Shown: positions 1-7,122, counted from the first letter of the stretch. The stretch: 44,961 bases of DNA from CAZOGW01 sp964579415 (GCA_964579415.1 CAZOGW010000008.1:1-44961); one strand, 5' to 3'. Notes: generated by a model from the letters alone, not told the origin. Numbers and translations: made by a program.

Positions 1-2
1 AC

Positions 3-281
3 CCCCAATCCTGGAAACGCCAAGGACCCGAACGCGCCGCCGCCCTCTCACTCTGGCTCCACGCCACCACATGGAACTGGTACCTCACCACCCACCCCAC
101 CGGCAACACCTGCCCCACCCGACCCTGGTACCCCCACAAGACCACACCCAGCTTCCGCGACGCCCTCGCCGCCCTCCGCCGCCAACTCTGGACCCAACGA
201 ATAACAACCATGTCATTCCCCGACCCCGACAACACCAAAATCACCAACACCATCCTCGACACCCTCGCCTACGCCGCATGA
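3..281 (+). pseudogene. C-terminal fragment of a transposase-like protein
   Basis: An open frame enters from the left edge and runs about 92 codons to TGA at 279-281. The peptide has a Trp/Tyr-rich stretch (LWLHATTWNWYL), then RPWYPHKTTPSF and a basic ALAALRRQLW segment. From memory this resembles the C-terminal end of DDE transposases common in Actinobacteria, where a PWY-x-K-x-x-PSF motif precedes the final helix; the exact IS family cannot be assigned. Codon use is very C-rich (ACC, CAC, CCC), unlike the mixed G/C third positions of most genes here, which hints at transfer. The start lies outside the window, so I cannot tell whether the full gene is intact. The next 130 bases hold no gene I can support. 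Confidence 0.55.
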
Positions 282-409
282 ACACACCCACAAGTGCGAA
301 AGTCCACCCAAGGTTCTCCTATTTCAACGGCGGGAAATGGACCTAATCGCCACCTGTGAGACCCGAGTTTGGCGGGCGTAGGCCGGAATCCCTTAGTCGC
401 CGACACTCG

Positions 410-700
410 TCACCGGTACACCACACGCCTCGCCGACGCCGGCGCCGTTGCTTCCATCGGGACCGTTGGTGACGCTAAGACAACAGCCTCGCCGTGAACC
501 GACGTGGCGCCCCGCACCCTCGCGAACGGGAAGTAACGCTGCGGGGCCACCACCCCGACGGGTCCCGCACCGCCACCGTCGAACCCTGCCGATCCGGCAC
601 CGTCTGTCAGGCCCACGAGGAGCAGGACCGCGCCAAACGACGTCCACCAAAGCATTGCTACACGTGAACATCCACAATGTGCTCCGGAGCCAGAGCTCAT
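410..700 (-). CDS. small putative membrane or secreted protein
   Basis: A 96-residue product of unknown function. A hydrophobic stretch near residues 16-31 (MLWWTSFGAVLLLVGL) could be a signal anchor or signal peptide, followed by a Gly/Ala-rich tail ending in VVYR. The ATG at 700 overlaps the TGA of the upstream minus-strand gene by four bases (ATGA), suggesting translational coupling, and that is the main reason to believe it. A second methionine at residue 16 gives an alternative start just before the hydrophobic stretch. It is the last gene of a three-part minus-strand unit that begins with a degraded toxin-like gene. No recognisable domain; a chance ORF cannot be excluded. Confidence 0.4.
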   Translation of the reverse strand: MSSGSGAHCGCSRVAMLWWTSFGAVLLLVGLTDGAGSAGFDGGGAGPVGVVAPQRYFPFARVRGATSVHGEAVVLASPTVPMEATAPASARRVVYR

Positions 701-1203
701 TCTTCAGGCTCTATTCTCGGCAACTCGAACAAGACTCCGACCGGGGCTCCCGCCTCGGAGCCGAGAAGTGACACGCCGTCAGCAATCTGCACGGCCCAGT
801 CGGGGGTCGAGCCCGCGACAAGCGCCGCGACCCGGCCGAGTGCCTGGTCGAACATCACCTGGGTCGGGGCAGCCGAGGCGCGCAGACCAACGCCCGCCAC
901 CAACTCGCCGACGCAATAGCACTCGCCCGGCTCGGGCGTCGGCAGCCCGGCGAGGTCTGCAGCCCGCCAGCCCTGCCTAGGGGAGTATCCCCATGCGAAC
1001 AAGCAACGACTGTTGGGCAGCGCAACCTCAACCTGAATCGTGCCGAAACTCAGCGAAGCAGGTCCGGAGGAGCCAAGAAGGTCACGGAGCTGGTGCGGGT
1101 CGGCGGGTCGAAAGGAGAAGGCATAGTCGTCATCCACGTAAGAGAGAAGGCCACGAATCGGTCGACCGGGGCTTCGCACTATGGAGATCGCCCTCTCGCT
1201 CAT
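697..1203 (-). CDS. hypothetical protein behind a toxin-like gene, candidate immunity protein
   Basis: A 168-residue soluble-looking protein beginning MSERAISIV and ending ELPRIEPEE. I do not recognise its family. The start at 1203 is chosen because its ATG overlaps the TGA (1202-1200) of the upstream toxin-like reading frame (ATGA). The same frame is open further upstream to a GTG at 1404, but that extension reads through the toxin-like gene and joins it only because of a frameshift, so it should not be annotated as one 235-residue protein. A small gene placed directly after a polymorphic-toxin C-terminus is the usual position of an immunity protein; that role is inference from position only. 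It overlaps the following small ORF by four bases. Confidence 0.5.
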   Translation of the reverse strand: MSERAISIVRSPGRPIRGLLSYVDDDYAFSFRPADPHQLRDLLGSSGPASLSFGTIQVEVALPNSRCLFAWGYSPRQGWRAADLAGLPTPEPGECYCVGELVAGVGLRASAAPTQVMFDQALGRVAALVAGSTPDWAVQIADGVSLLGSEAGAPVGVLFELPRIEPEE

Positions 1204-1740
1204 CGCGTGAAGCTCCAATGCACGACACGGTTCGTGTCGAGGTCGATTACTAGTTCCCATGTTCCCTGAGACCCCCGGAACGTCCCATCGCCAACCGTTC
1301 GCAAGTCCTCCCGGATCAGGAACCGGATCTGCAGCACGGATGATCTCCCGAAGTGTCAGGGGAGAGTCCATGTATGGCCGTGACGGCAGATCCGCCTTGG
1401 TCACATCGTAGAGGTGTCCAGCGACAGTTCCACTGAACGTCAGATTGTCGTAGTCGATCGCATCTGCAACCTGTCCTGGGCGAAGTGCCCCGCTTGGAGT
1501 GACTCCTCACCGCGGGCGTCGTACGACAATCTGCGGGTAGTTGGGCAGCGTCGCCCGGTTCTGGTTGAAGAACCCGCCACCGGGCCCGGCGGACTCTTCG
1601 AGGAAGGGTGATGATTCCGAATCCAGTTCAACTGCAGCTGCGCTCCCGGCGTCGCGGGAGCGTCGGCACTGTTGTAGGACGCGCTCGGCGCCTATGCCGA
1701 AGTCAGGAAAGCGCGGGCAGGTCGAGTGGACGGACTCGCC
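1200..1740 (-). pseudogene. frameshifted 3' end of a polymorphic-toxin-like gene
   Basis: Reading the minus strand, one frame from about 1740 to 1265 gives protein-like sequence. It includes GQVADAIDYDNLTFSGTVAG, then RPYMDSPLTLREII and DPVPDPGG followed by WRWDVPGVSG. A +1 shift at the CCC at 1264-1266 then gives GTWELVIDLDTNRVVHWSF followed by TR and TGA at 1202-1200. From memory this ending (RPxxDSPLT, VPDPGG, RWDVPG, GTWELVID) matches a C-terminal module of large secreted polymorphic toxin or RHS-like proteins. Two more frame changes are needed upstream: an in-frame TGA at 1509-1507 is bypassed by a second frame reading YDARGEESLQAGHFA. No start codon is present, so the gene is 5'-truncated and broken, unless the shifts are sequence errors. 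The toxin assignment rests on motif memory and on the small ORF that follows. Confidence 0.5.
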
Positions 1741-1801
1741 TCATCGCCGCGGCTGGCAGTCGCCCGGGCCTGGAGCGCTCCCGCCGCCGCTGACTTGTAG
1801 C

Positions 1802-1823
1802 CTCCTCGGAAACGACCGAGGAG
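1802..1823 (+). promoter_or_regulatory. hairpin enclosing the ribosome binding site of the PLP enzyme gene
   Basis: Perfect 8-bp arms CTCCTCGG (1802-1809) and CCGAGGAG (1816-1823) flank a six-base loop. The 3' arm contains the Shine-Dalgarno core GAGGAG (1818-1823), eight bases before the ATG at 1832. If the arms pair in the mRNA the ribosome site is hidden, so translation could depend on melting or on a trans factor. The pairing is visible; the control is inference. Confidence 0.45.
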
Positions 1824-1831
1824 CGGCAGCC

Positions 1832-3292
1832 ATGATCGATCTGACCGTCGATGCACAGGGCATGGAATCGGCGGTGCGGCGAGCCTCCGAGCGGGGCATC
1901 GTCGTGCCCACATTCGCCCAGATGCGTGACCCGTCACTGGTCGACGCCGGCACACTCGGCTCGCTGCGGGACGTGGGCCTGTGGGACCTCGACCCGCGCA
2001 ACCTGTTCCGCATCACCTGGCACAACGAGCCGGTGGCGCACGGGGGCGGTTTCGGGTCGGTGAACGTGGTGGAACTGCCGCCGGAGCTGACCGGGGTGGA
2101 TGCCCGCATCCTGGTTCTGGTGGGCAAGTGGTTCCCCACCGGAGCACACAAGGTGGGGGCAGCGTTCGGGTGCCTGGTGCCCCGCCTGGTCACCGGGCAG
2201 TTCGACCCGTCCCGGCAAAAGGCGGTGTGGCCCTCGACCGGCAACTACTGCCGGGGCGGCGCCTACGACTCGGCGCTTCTCGGTTGCGAGTCCATCGCCA
2301 TCCTCCCCGAGGGGATGAGCCGGGAGCGCTTCGAGTGGCTGGAAGGGGTGGCCGGGGAGATCATCCGGACGCCGGGCTCGGAGTCGAACGTCAAGGAGAT
2401 CTTCGACAAGTGCAACGAACTGCGGGCGTCGGGCGAGGACCTGATGATCTTCAACCAGTTCGACGAGCCAGGGAACTACCTGTGGCACTACGCCGTCACC
2501 GGCCCCGCCATGGCCGAGGCGGTGGAGGCGGCGCTGGGACCGCGGGACCGCTTCGCCGGGGTGGCGCTCACCACCGGGTCGGCAGGCACCATAGGATCGG
2601 GCGATTACCTCAAACAGGCATACCCCACGTCGCTGGTCGCCGCCGGGGAAGCGGTGCAGTGCCCCACCATGCTCTACAACGGGTTCGGGGAGCACCGCAT
2701 CGAAGGCATCGGCGACAAGCACATCCCCTGGGTGCACAACTTCCGCAACACCGACGTGGTGGTCGGGCTCGACGACGAGGCCACCGTCTCGCTGATCCGC
2801 CTCTTCAACGAGCCGGCCGGTGTCGAGTACCTGGTCGACCAGGGCGTCAAGCCCGACCTGGCATCCCAACTCCCGCTGCTCGGCATCTCCGGGGTGGCCA
2901 ACATGCTGGCGGCGGTGAAGCTGGCGAGGTATTTCGAGCTGACCGGCCGGGACGTTGTGGTCACCGTGGGCACCGACTCGATGGAGATGTACCGCAGCCG
3001 CCTGACCGAGATGAACGCCACCCGTGGCGAGCTGACCCGAGAGCAATCGGCAGCGACCCTGGCCCGCCACCTGCACGGCGCCGCCACCGACCACGTCCAC
3101 GACCTGGGGTACCGGGACCGCAAGCGGATCCACAACCTCAAGTATTACACCTGGGTCGAGCAGCAGGGCAAGACCCACGAAGAACTCCAGGCGCAGTGGT
3201 ACGACCCCGACTACTGGACCGCCATCCAGGCCCAGGAGGACCCGATCGACGACCTCATCGACGCCTTCAACGCCGCGGTGGCGGCGGTGTGA
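1832..3292 (+). CDS. PLP-dependent cysteine synthase/tryptophan synthase beta-like enzyme
   Basis: A 486-residue fold-type II PLP enzyme. The PLP lysine is expected in PTGAHKVGAAFG near residue 108, PSTGNYCRGGAY would contact the substrate carboxylate, and TTGSAGTIGSGDYLK carries a glycine-rich phosphate-binding loop. The C-terminus has the conserved KRIHNLKYYTWVEQQGK segment I associate with a widespread but biochemically unassigned family usually labelled 'PLP-dependent protein subunit beta'. It is longer than classical cysteine synthases (about 310 residues). The frame is open upstream to 1541, but the ATG at 1832 is preferred because GAGGAG precedes it at good spacing and the family homology starts there. 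The substrate cannot be named. It stands alone and converges with the GyrI-like gene with no spacer between the stop codons. Confidence 0.85.
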   Translation: MIDLTVDAQGMESAVRRASERGIVVPTFAQMRDPSLVDAGTLGSLRDVGLWDLDPRNLFRITWHNEPVAHGGGFGSVNVVELPPELTGVDARILVLVGKWFPTGAHKVGAAFGCLVPRLVTGQFDPSRQKAVWPSTGNYCRGGAYDSALLGCESIAILPEGMSRERFEWLEGVAGEIIRTPGSESNVKEIFDKCNELRASGEDLMIFNQFDEPGNYLWHYAVTGPAMAEAVEAALGPRDRFAGVALTTGSAGTIGSGDYLKQAYPTSLVAAGEAVQCPTMLYNGFGEHRIEGIGDKHIPWVHNFRNTDVVVGLDDEATVSLIRLFNEPAGVEYLVDQGVKPDLASQLPLLGISGVANMLAAVKLARYFELTGRDVVVTVGTDSMEMYRSRLTEMNATRGELTREQSAATLARHLHGAATDHVHDLGYRDRKRIHNLKYYTWVEQQGKTHEELQAQWYDPDYWTAIQAQEDPIDDLIDAFNAAVAAV

Positions 3293-3757
3293 TCAGGAGG
3301 CCAGCGGCCAGTGGACAACCGTGAGTGTCTCCTCGGGGGGAGTCTCCGGCGGGCTCAGGTACTCCTCCCACATCAGGTCCTGGCTGAGCACGCCGCCGTG
3401 GCTCTCCACGTGGACCCGGATCGCCTCGTAGGCGTCGGGCAGCGACATGTAGGGGCCGACGTGCATGGTCCACGCCTCGGTCCCGCCGGGCAGCTCAGCC
3501 GCCTCGACGCCGCCGCCGCCCTCGACGGGTGACGGCACCACAAACCCGGCCAGCACGTCGAATTCGCCGTCGCCCAGGATGTCGTAGAGGGCGAAGGCGG
3601 GACCCTGGGTCTCGACGTCCTCGTCGGCGAGCTGCTTCATGACCGCGCCGAACGCCTCACCGATCTTTCCCGCGATCTCCTCAGCGCTGGAAACCCTGAA
3701 CCTGATGCCGGCGGCGGGCCGCGGCGCCGCATCTTCGATGGCTACCCGGTAGCTCAT
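3293..3757 (-). CDS. GyrI-like/AraC effector-binding domain protein
   Basis: A 154-residue protein with the small-molecule-binding fold seen in GyrI (SbmC) and the C-terminal sensor domain of AraC/MerR-type regulators. Supporting segments are SSAEEIAGKIGEAFGAVMKQL (broken here as SSAEEIAGKIG and EAFGAVMKQL), GPAFALYDI, the EFDVLAGFVVP strand and EAWTMHVGPYMSLPDAYEAI, followed by a YLSPPETPPEE tail typical of these domains. No DNA-binding domain is present, so it is a stand-alone binding protein, perhaps scavenging or sensing a cationic or drug-like ligand. It starts at ATG 3757 on the minus strand and its stop abuts that of the PLP gene. Confidence 0.8.
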   Translation of the reverse strand: MSYRVAIEDAAPRPAAGIRFRVSSAEEIAGKIGEAFGAVMKQLADEDVETQGPAFALYDILGDGEFDVLAGFVVPSPVEGGGGVEAAELPGGTEAWTMHVGPYMSLPDAYEAIRVHVESHGGVLSQDLMWEEYLSPPETPPEETLTVVHWPLAS

Positions 3758-3851
3758 GATCCGTCCTTTCGTAAGTCTCCATCGAAAGTATGCCGCGAGC
3801 GACCGACTCCGCCAGGGTCTTCCGGCACATCGAGACCCCGGGGGTAAGCGG

Positions 3852-5057
3852 TCATGCGCAGATGGGCGGACCCCGATAGGTCATCTGCCCCGGCCGCAGG
3901 AACCGCCGTGCCAAGGGCGGGCTCTCGGGGTCGATGTGGTGCTCGAAGAGGTGTATGGCGATGTGGTGATGGAACCAGCACAAGGTGACGAGATTGGAAG
4001 GATCGTGGTCGCCCAGGCGGGCGTAGGGGTGGATGTGGTGGGGTTCCAGCCGGTAGCGGGACCGGCACCCGGCCATGACGCAACCTCCGTCGCGGTGCAG
4101 CACGAAGGCGCGCACCGCGGGAGGGATACGACGGCTGTTGCGGGAGGCCCGCACCGGGTTGCCCAGCTCGTCGAGAGCGACGATCCCGACGGTACCGCCG
4201 CAGAGGATGCGCTGCAGCGCTCCCGGCCCCACCCTGGGCCCGGCGGCGACTGCTGCCCCGACCTCGCCGGAGGTCGCCTCGGCTCGGGCGGCGTCGACGA
4301 AGATCGTGATCCCGCCCAGGCCGCCGGAACCGGTCGAGCCGGTGACGGTGTCGGCCGCGGCGCCGTGCCGGTCAGCCCGGGTGCCCTCGCCGTCGAGCGA
4401 GTCCATGGCGAGTGTGGTGAGGGCGTCGACCAGCCTCTTCCCCAGGTCGGGGCGAAGCGGTCCGAGGCCGCGGGTCAGCTCGTCGCCGCGCGCCTCGAGC
4501 GCCTTGGCGATAACCGCCCCGTCCACGGCCGTCGCCAGGCCGGAGATGCGCCAGGCCGTGTTGTCCATGGTGGGCTCGATCTTGAGGAACCTCTTGCGGG
4601 CTGCCTGCTTCTCGTCGGTGCGGGTGACCCGCCTCACCGCGGCGACCTGGCGCCGGACACCGGCGAGGTCGCGGTGGCGGCTCTCGGCGACATCGTCATC
4701 CGTGCCGCCGGCGGCCATCAGCGCCACCGTGGCCACCGAGCGATCGAAGGTATCGTCACCGCTCGACATCCGGACGCACACCTCGTCGTCCCCCGACCAG
4801 TGACGGGCCATGGCCATCATGTCCCGGGCGGTGGCGGGGGCGACGTCGACCTCGGCGGCCACCCACTCCTCGATGGAACGGAACCGGTCGGCCCGTTCGG
4901 CGTGGCGCCGCTCCGCCCAATTGAGGATCTCCATCTGCCGGGCGCGGATGCGAGCGATCTCGCGCTCACATTCGACGAGGGCGTCACGGGCGACATCGAG
5001 CTCGGCCCAGCGGTTCCACCGGTTGCGAGGCGGTTCTTCCCACTCTACAGCGAACAT
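3852..5057 (-). CDS. DUF222/HNH endonuclease domain protein (13E12 repeat type)
   Basis: About 401 residues from ATG 5057. The N-terminal part is the helical DUF222 region, with the typical segment ERADRFRSIEEWVAAEVDV followed by APATARDMM. The C-terminus is an HNH nuclease: an LHRDGGCVMAGC zinc-knuckle start, LEPHHIHPYARLGDHDPSNL and LCWFHHHIAIH. These proteins are multicopy in actinobacteria and likely to be mobile or repair-linked nucleases; the exact role is unsettled. The frame extends to GTG/ATG codons at 5105 and 5087, but the ATG at 5057 lies 7 nt behind a TATCAT -10-like element and inside a perfect LexA box, so a leaderless start there fits best. The box suggests DNA-damage induction, as reported for 13E12 genes in mycobacteria. 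Confidence 0.8.
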   Translation of the reverse strand: MFAVEWEEPPRNRWNRWAELDVARDALVECEREIARIRARQMEILNWAERRHAERADRFRSIEEWVAAEVDVAPATARDMMAMARHWSGDDEVCVRMSSGDDTFDRSVATVALMAAGGTDDDVAESRHRDLAGVRRQVAAVRRVTRTDEKQAARKRFLKIEPTMDNTAWRISGLATAVDGAVIAKALEARGDELTRGLGPLRPDLGKRLVDALTTLAMDSLDGEGTRADRHGAAADTVTGSTGSGGLGGITIFVDAARAEATSGEVGAAVAAGPRVGPGALQRILCGGTVGIVALDELGNPVRASRNSRRIPPAVRAFVLHRDGGCVMAGCRSRYRLEPHHIHPYARLGDHDPSNLVTLCWFHHHIAIHLFEHHIDPESPPLARRFLRPGQMTYRGPPICA

Positions 5058-5070
5058 AAGTTCGATGATA
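5051..5070 (-). promoter_or_regulatory. LexA (SOS) box with -10-like element, overlapping the DUF222/HNH start
   Basis: On the minus strand CGAACTTATGTTCG (5064-5051) matches the Gram-positive/actinobacterial LexA consensus CGAAC-N4-GTTCG with perfect arms. Directly upstream is TATCAT (5070-5065), preceded by TGG, an extended -10-like arrangement. The ATG at 5057 is bases 8-10 of the box. LexA bound here would cover the transcription and translation start at once. Sequence match is direct; LexA control is inferred from the consensus. Confidence 0.7.
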
Positions 5071-5128
5071 CCAGCCGCGACTGACATTTCTCGACGATGC
5101 CGCAAAGATTTCTCGCTCTATCGCGACC

Positions 5129-6235
5129 TCACCAGGGGACCACGAACAACGCCGGAGCCATCGGAGGATCGCGCTGCACGACAGCGCCGGGCTCGACGAC
5201 GGCAACCGTGGGGGCGAAGAAGTGGCCGGGGCCTTCAAGTGCTCTCCCGCCGGTGACGATGGTTGCCCCTCCCCCGATGGCGGCTGCGATCAGTGTCTCG
5301 GCACGGGCGAGGCGCTCGGCGGTGAGGAGCGGGCCGACGTCGGTCTCCTCGTCGCCGGCCGGGCCGACGCGCAGCGATCCGACCGCGGCGCCCAGGGCGG
5401 CCGCCGCCTCGTCGAGGCGATCCGCAAGCACGTGCACGGCACCGGCGGCGGCGTGGTCCTGGCCGGCGTTGGCGAAGGCTTCCCACACCAGGCGCGGGCC
5501 GATGTCGGCGAAATCGCCGTCGGCGGCTATCCGGGGAGGCGGGCGGCGGGTGACTTCGAGGCGGGTACGCCCGGCACCCGCCACGGCCACGACGCGGCCG
5601 CCCACCTCGGCGGACCCCGAGAACAGGACCAGTTCGACACCGGGGTGCGCAGCCAGGGGTTGGCCCGCCTCGGCGCCGCGACCCGTCACCACGTTGACGA
5701 CACCAGGCGGCACCCCGGCGGTCACGGCCAGCTCCGCCAGCACCAGCGTCGACAGCGGCGTCTCCTCGGCCGGTTTGAGCACAACGCAGCGCCCGGCGGC
5801 CAGCGCCTCGCCGATCCCGGCGGCGGCAAAGCGCAGCGGGAACGTCGACGCGGTGATGGCGGCCCACACCCCCGGCTCGCCCGATACCGCCGTGGCGGCT
5901 GCCTCGGCGAAAGCGTCGGCGGCGGCGATCACCTCGGCGCGTGCCTGGCGAGCCGGCTTGCCGCCGGCGCGCACCTCCAGCGACGCCAGCCGCCCCGCCC
6001 CGGAGCGCACCCGCTCCGCCAGTTGCACCAGCACCTGGGAGCGCCGTTCCGGTGAAGTCTGGGCCCACCGTTCCGCACGGGCCTGGGCGGCGGCGACGGC
6101 CGTCTCGACCTGGGAGGGACCGCAGCGGCTCACGGCCGCGATCTCCGCCCCGGTGGACGGGTCGCCGAGGATCGTGGTTCCGATGGACGACGGTTCCGGT
6201 TCCCCGCCGATGAATGCACCGTATCTGTGGAGCAT
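5129..6235 (-). CDS. aldehyde dehydrogenase-like protein, catalytic cysteine absent
   Basis: A 368-residue protein clearly of the ALDH superfamily, whose members are usually about 480 residues. NAD-site features are kept: the lysine in VLKPAEETP (K154) and the FSGSAEVG turn (205-212). The motif that normally reads LELGGK is LEVTRR, keeping the glutamate (E227). The catalytic loop, normally GQ-x-C, reads GQDHAAAG, so the nucleophilic cysteine is replaced by His261. The protein ends soon after the region matching FGPVL, so the last 100 or so residues with the oligomerisation strand are missing. The start at 6235 follows AAAGAGGAG. There is no internal stop or frameshift, so this looks like a pseudoenzyme or a decaying gene; a normal dehydrogenase activity is unlikely. 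Confidence 0.75.
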   Translation of the reverse strand: MLHRYGAFIGGEPEPSSIGTTILGDPSTGAEIAAVSRCGPSQVETAVAAAQARAERWAQTSPERRSQVLVQLAERVRSGAGRLASLEVRAGGKPARQARAEVIAAADAFAEAAATAVSGEPGVWAAITASTFPLRFAAAGIGEALAAGRCVVLKPAEETPLSTLVLAELAVTAGVPPGVVNVVTGRGAEAGQPLAAHPGVELVLFSGSAEVGGRVVAVAGAGRTRLEVTRRPPPRIAADGDFADIGPRLVWEAFANAGQDHAAAGAVHVLADRLDEAAAALGAAVGSLRVGPAGDEETDVGPLLTAERLARAETLIAAAIGGGATIVTGGRALEGPGHFFAPTVAVVEPGAVVQRDPPMAPALFVVPW

Positions 6236-6370
6236 CTGACTCCTCTTTGCGGTCTAGTAACGATTCTGTCGCAAATTCGACGCCAAAATGGCTAATGGGC
6301 CGATCGACCTAGGAATTTCTCGTAAGGCTTCCGGTGTTGAAGTGTCTTACCTCTAGAACTTCTCAAATTG

Positions 6371-6389
6371 CTCTGAAAGGCGGTCAGAG
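6371..6389 (+). promoter_or_regulatory. small hairpin around the ribosome binding site of the zinc-ribbon gene
   Basis: CTCTGA (6371-6376) and TCAGAG (6384-6389) form a 6-bp stem whose loop holds the purine-rich AAGGCGG ribosome site; the ATG follows immediately at 6390. A weak stem, so control of translation is only a possibility. Confidence 0.3.
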
Positions 6390-6578
6390 ATGAACAGTGC
6401 AACCTCCATCGCAGCCACACGCATCGGCCGGGCGCAGCGTAGGCCCCGTACCCACGGAGTAGGCCGGGTGTGCACCCACTACGGGTGTGGCGTGGTGCTC
6501 TCCCGGTACAACGACGCTCCCACCTGTCGCACCCACACCAGCTTCCGCAGGCCACGCGTCCGCGGCGTCAAGACCTGA
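6390..6578 (+). CDS. small zinc-ribbon-like protein
   Basis: A 62-residue basic protein with a candidate metal site: RVCTHYGCGVVLSRYN followed by CRTH, giving the pattern C-x4-C ... C-x2-H. The tail PRVRGVKT is positively charged. I recall similar CxxxxC-VLSRYN-CxxH modules in small actinobacterial proteins and at the ends of some HTH regulators, so a nucleic-acid-binding or regulatory role is plausible but unproven. It starts at ATG 6390 behind GAAAGGCGG. It stands between the divergent ALDH-like gene and a convergent gene run, and is followed by a strong nested hairpin and a terminator-like stem, so it is probably a single-gene transcript with a structured 3' end. Confidence 0.65.
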   Translation: MNSATSIAATRIGRAQRRPRTHGVGRVCTHYGCGVVLSRYNDAPTCRTHTSFRRPRVRGVKT

Positions 6579-6596
6579 ACCCAGATCTCCGTGGGG

Positions 6597-6664
6597 CTCG
6601 AGGACTCTCTCTCCCCCGCCTGGACGTGCCAAACCGGTTGCCGCGTCCCGGCGGGGTCCTCGAG
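6597..6664 (+). ncRNA. candidate structured RNA: nested long hairpin downstream of the zinc-ribbon gene
   Basis: Three nested complementary arms form one extended stem-loop. CTCGAGGAC (6597-6605) pairs with GTCCTCGAG (6656-6664), CCCCGCC (6614-6620) with GGCGGGG (6650-6656), and GGACG (6622-6626) with CGTCC (6644-6648), around a loop containing the palindrome AACCGGTT. The first and second pairs share base 6656, so one pair is lost. An intrinsic-terminator-like stem follows at 6675. This could be a structured 3' UTR or a small RNA; it matches no RNA family I know. Confidence 0.4.
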
Positions 6665-6674
6665 TGACCGATCC

Positions 6675-6704
6675 GAAGCGGGCGCAATGATGCGCCCGCT
6701 TCTT
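6675..6704 (+). terminator. intrinsic terminator-like hairpin
   Basis: A perfect 11-bp stem, GAAGCGGGCGC (6675-6685) with GCGCCCGCTTC (6692-6702), loop AATGAT, followed by only two T residues. It lies between the plus-strand zinc-ribbon gene and the convergent YjbR-like gene, so it may serve both directions. Confidence 0.65.
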
Positions 6705-6736
6705 GCATTGGCAGGCTCCGCACTGCTCGGCCCAGG

Positions 6737-7114
6737 TCAGGCACCGTCGAGTTGGGCGATCATCCGCTTCAGGGCTACCAGCCGGTAAGAGACCTCGATC
6801 AGTTCCGCCAACTCCTCCACGTCGACCGGTGCCGCCTCGACGTCCAGCGCCAGCCACCCTCCCGGGCCCCAGTACGGCGGAGAGTAGAACCGCGGGTCCT
6901 GCAACAGCGCCTGCCGCTCCTCGTCGTCGGGCTTGAAGATGACGCCGTAAGGCCGCTCCTCCGTCCCGGCGAACACGGCGAAGATCTTCTTCCCGGCTCG
7001 AAACGTCGGCCTACCCCACGCCTCCACCTCCGCCGCCTCGGGGAACCCCAGGCAGATCCCGCGCAACTCCGCCAGCCACGGGTCGCCCTCTTCGTACATG
7101 CGGGGATGGGACAT
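6737..7114 (-). CDS. MmcQ/YjbR family protein
   Basis: A 125-residue protein of the YjbR/MmcQ family, a small CyaY-like fold. Characteristic segments are CLGFPEAAEVEAWGRPTFRAGKKIFAVF (given here as CLGFPEAAEVEAWG, then RPTFRAGKKIFAVF), GVIFKPDDEERQALL and YWGPGGWLALDV. The family is often called DNA-binding, but its role is not well established. The start ATG at 7114 lies 8 nt after the stop of the LLM oxidoreductase, so the two are probably co-transcribed. An internal methionine five residues on is a possible alternative. It is the last gene of the minus-strand run beginning at 11738. Confidence 0.8.
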   Translation of the reverse strand: MSHPRMYEEGDPWLAELRGICLGFPEAAEVEAWGRPTFRAGKKIFAVFAGTEERPYGVIFKPDDEERQALLQDPRFYSPPYWGPGGWLALDVEAAPVDVEELAELIEVSYRLVALKRMIAQLDGA

Positions 7115-7122
7115 GAGCTGCT

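Noticed and set aside
697..1404. A single 235-residue minus-strand protein from GTG 1404
   Set aside because: The first 67 codons read a toxin-like gene that changes frame at about 1265; a better start (ATG 1203) overlaps that gene's stop, so the long form is an artefact of the frameshift.
1934..3178. Long minus-strand open frame opposite the PLP enzyme
   Set aside because: Shadow of a high-GC gene: its peptide is Val/Asp/Gly-rich without domains, while the plus strand encodes a clear enzyme.
3852..5105. Homing endonuclease or intron-encoded protein
   Set aside because: The HNH domain is attached to DUF222, typical of 13E12-type proteins, and no interrupted host gene is seen.
6597..6664. 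A tRNA gene
   Set aside because: The fold is a single nested hairpin, with no T-loop GGTTCGA-like box, D-loop or CCA-adjacent acceptor stem.
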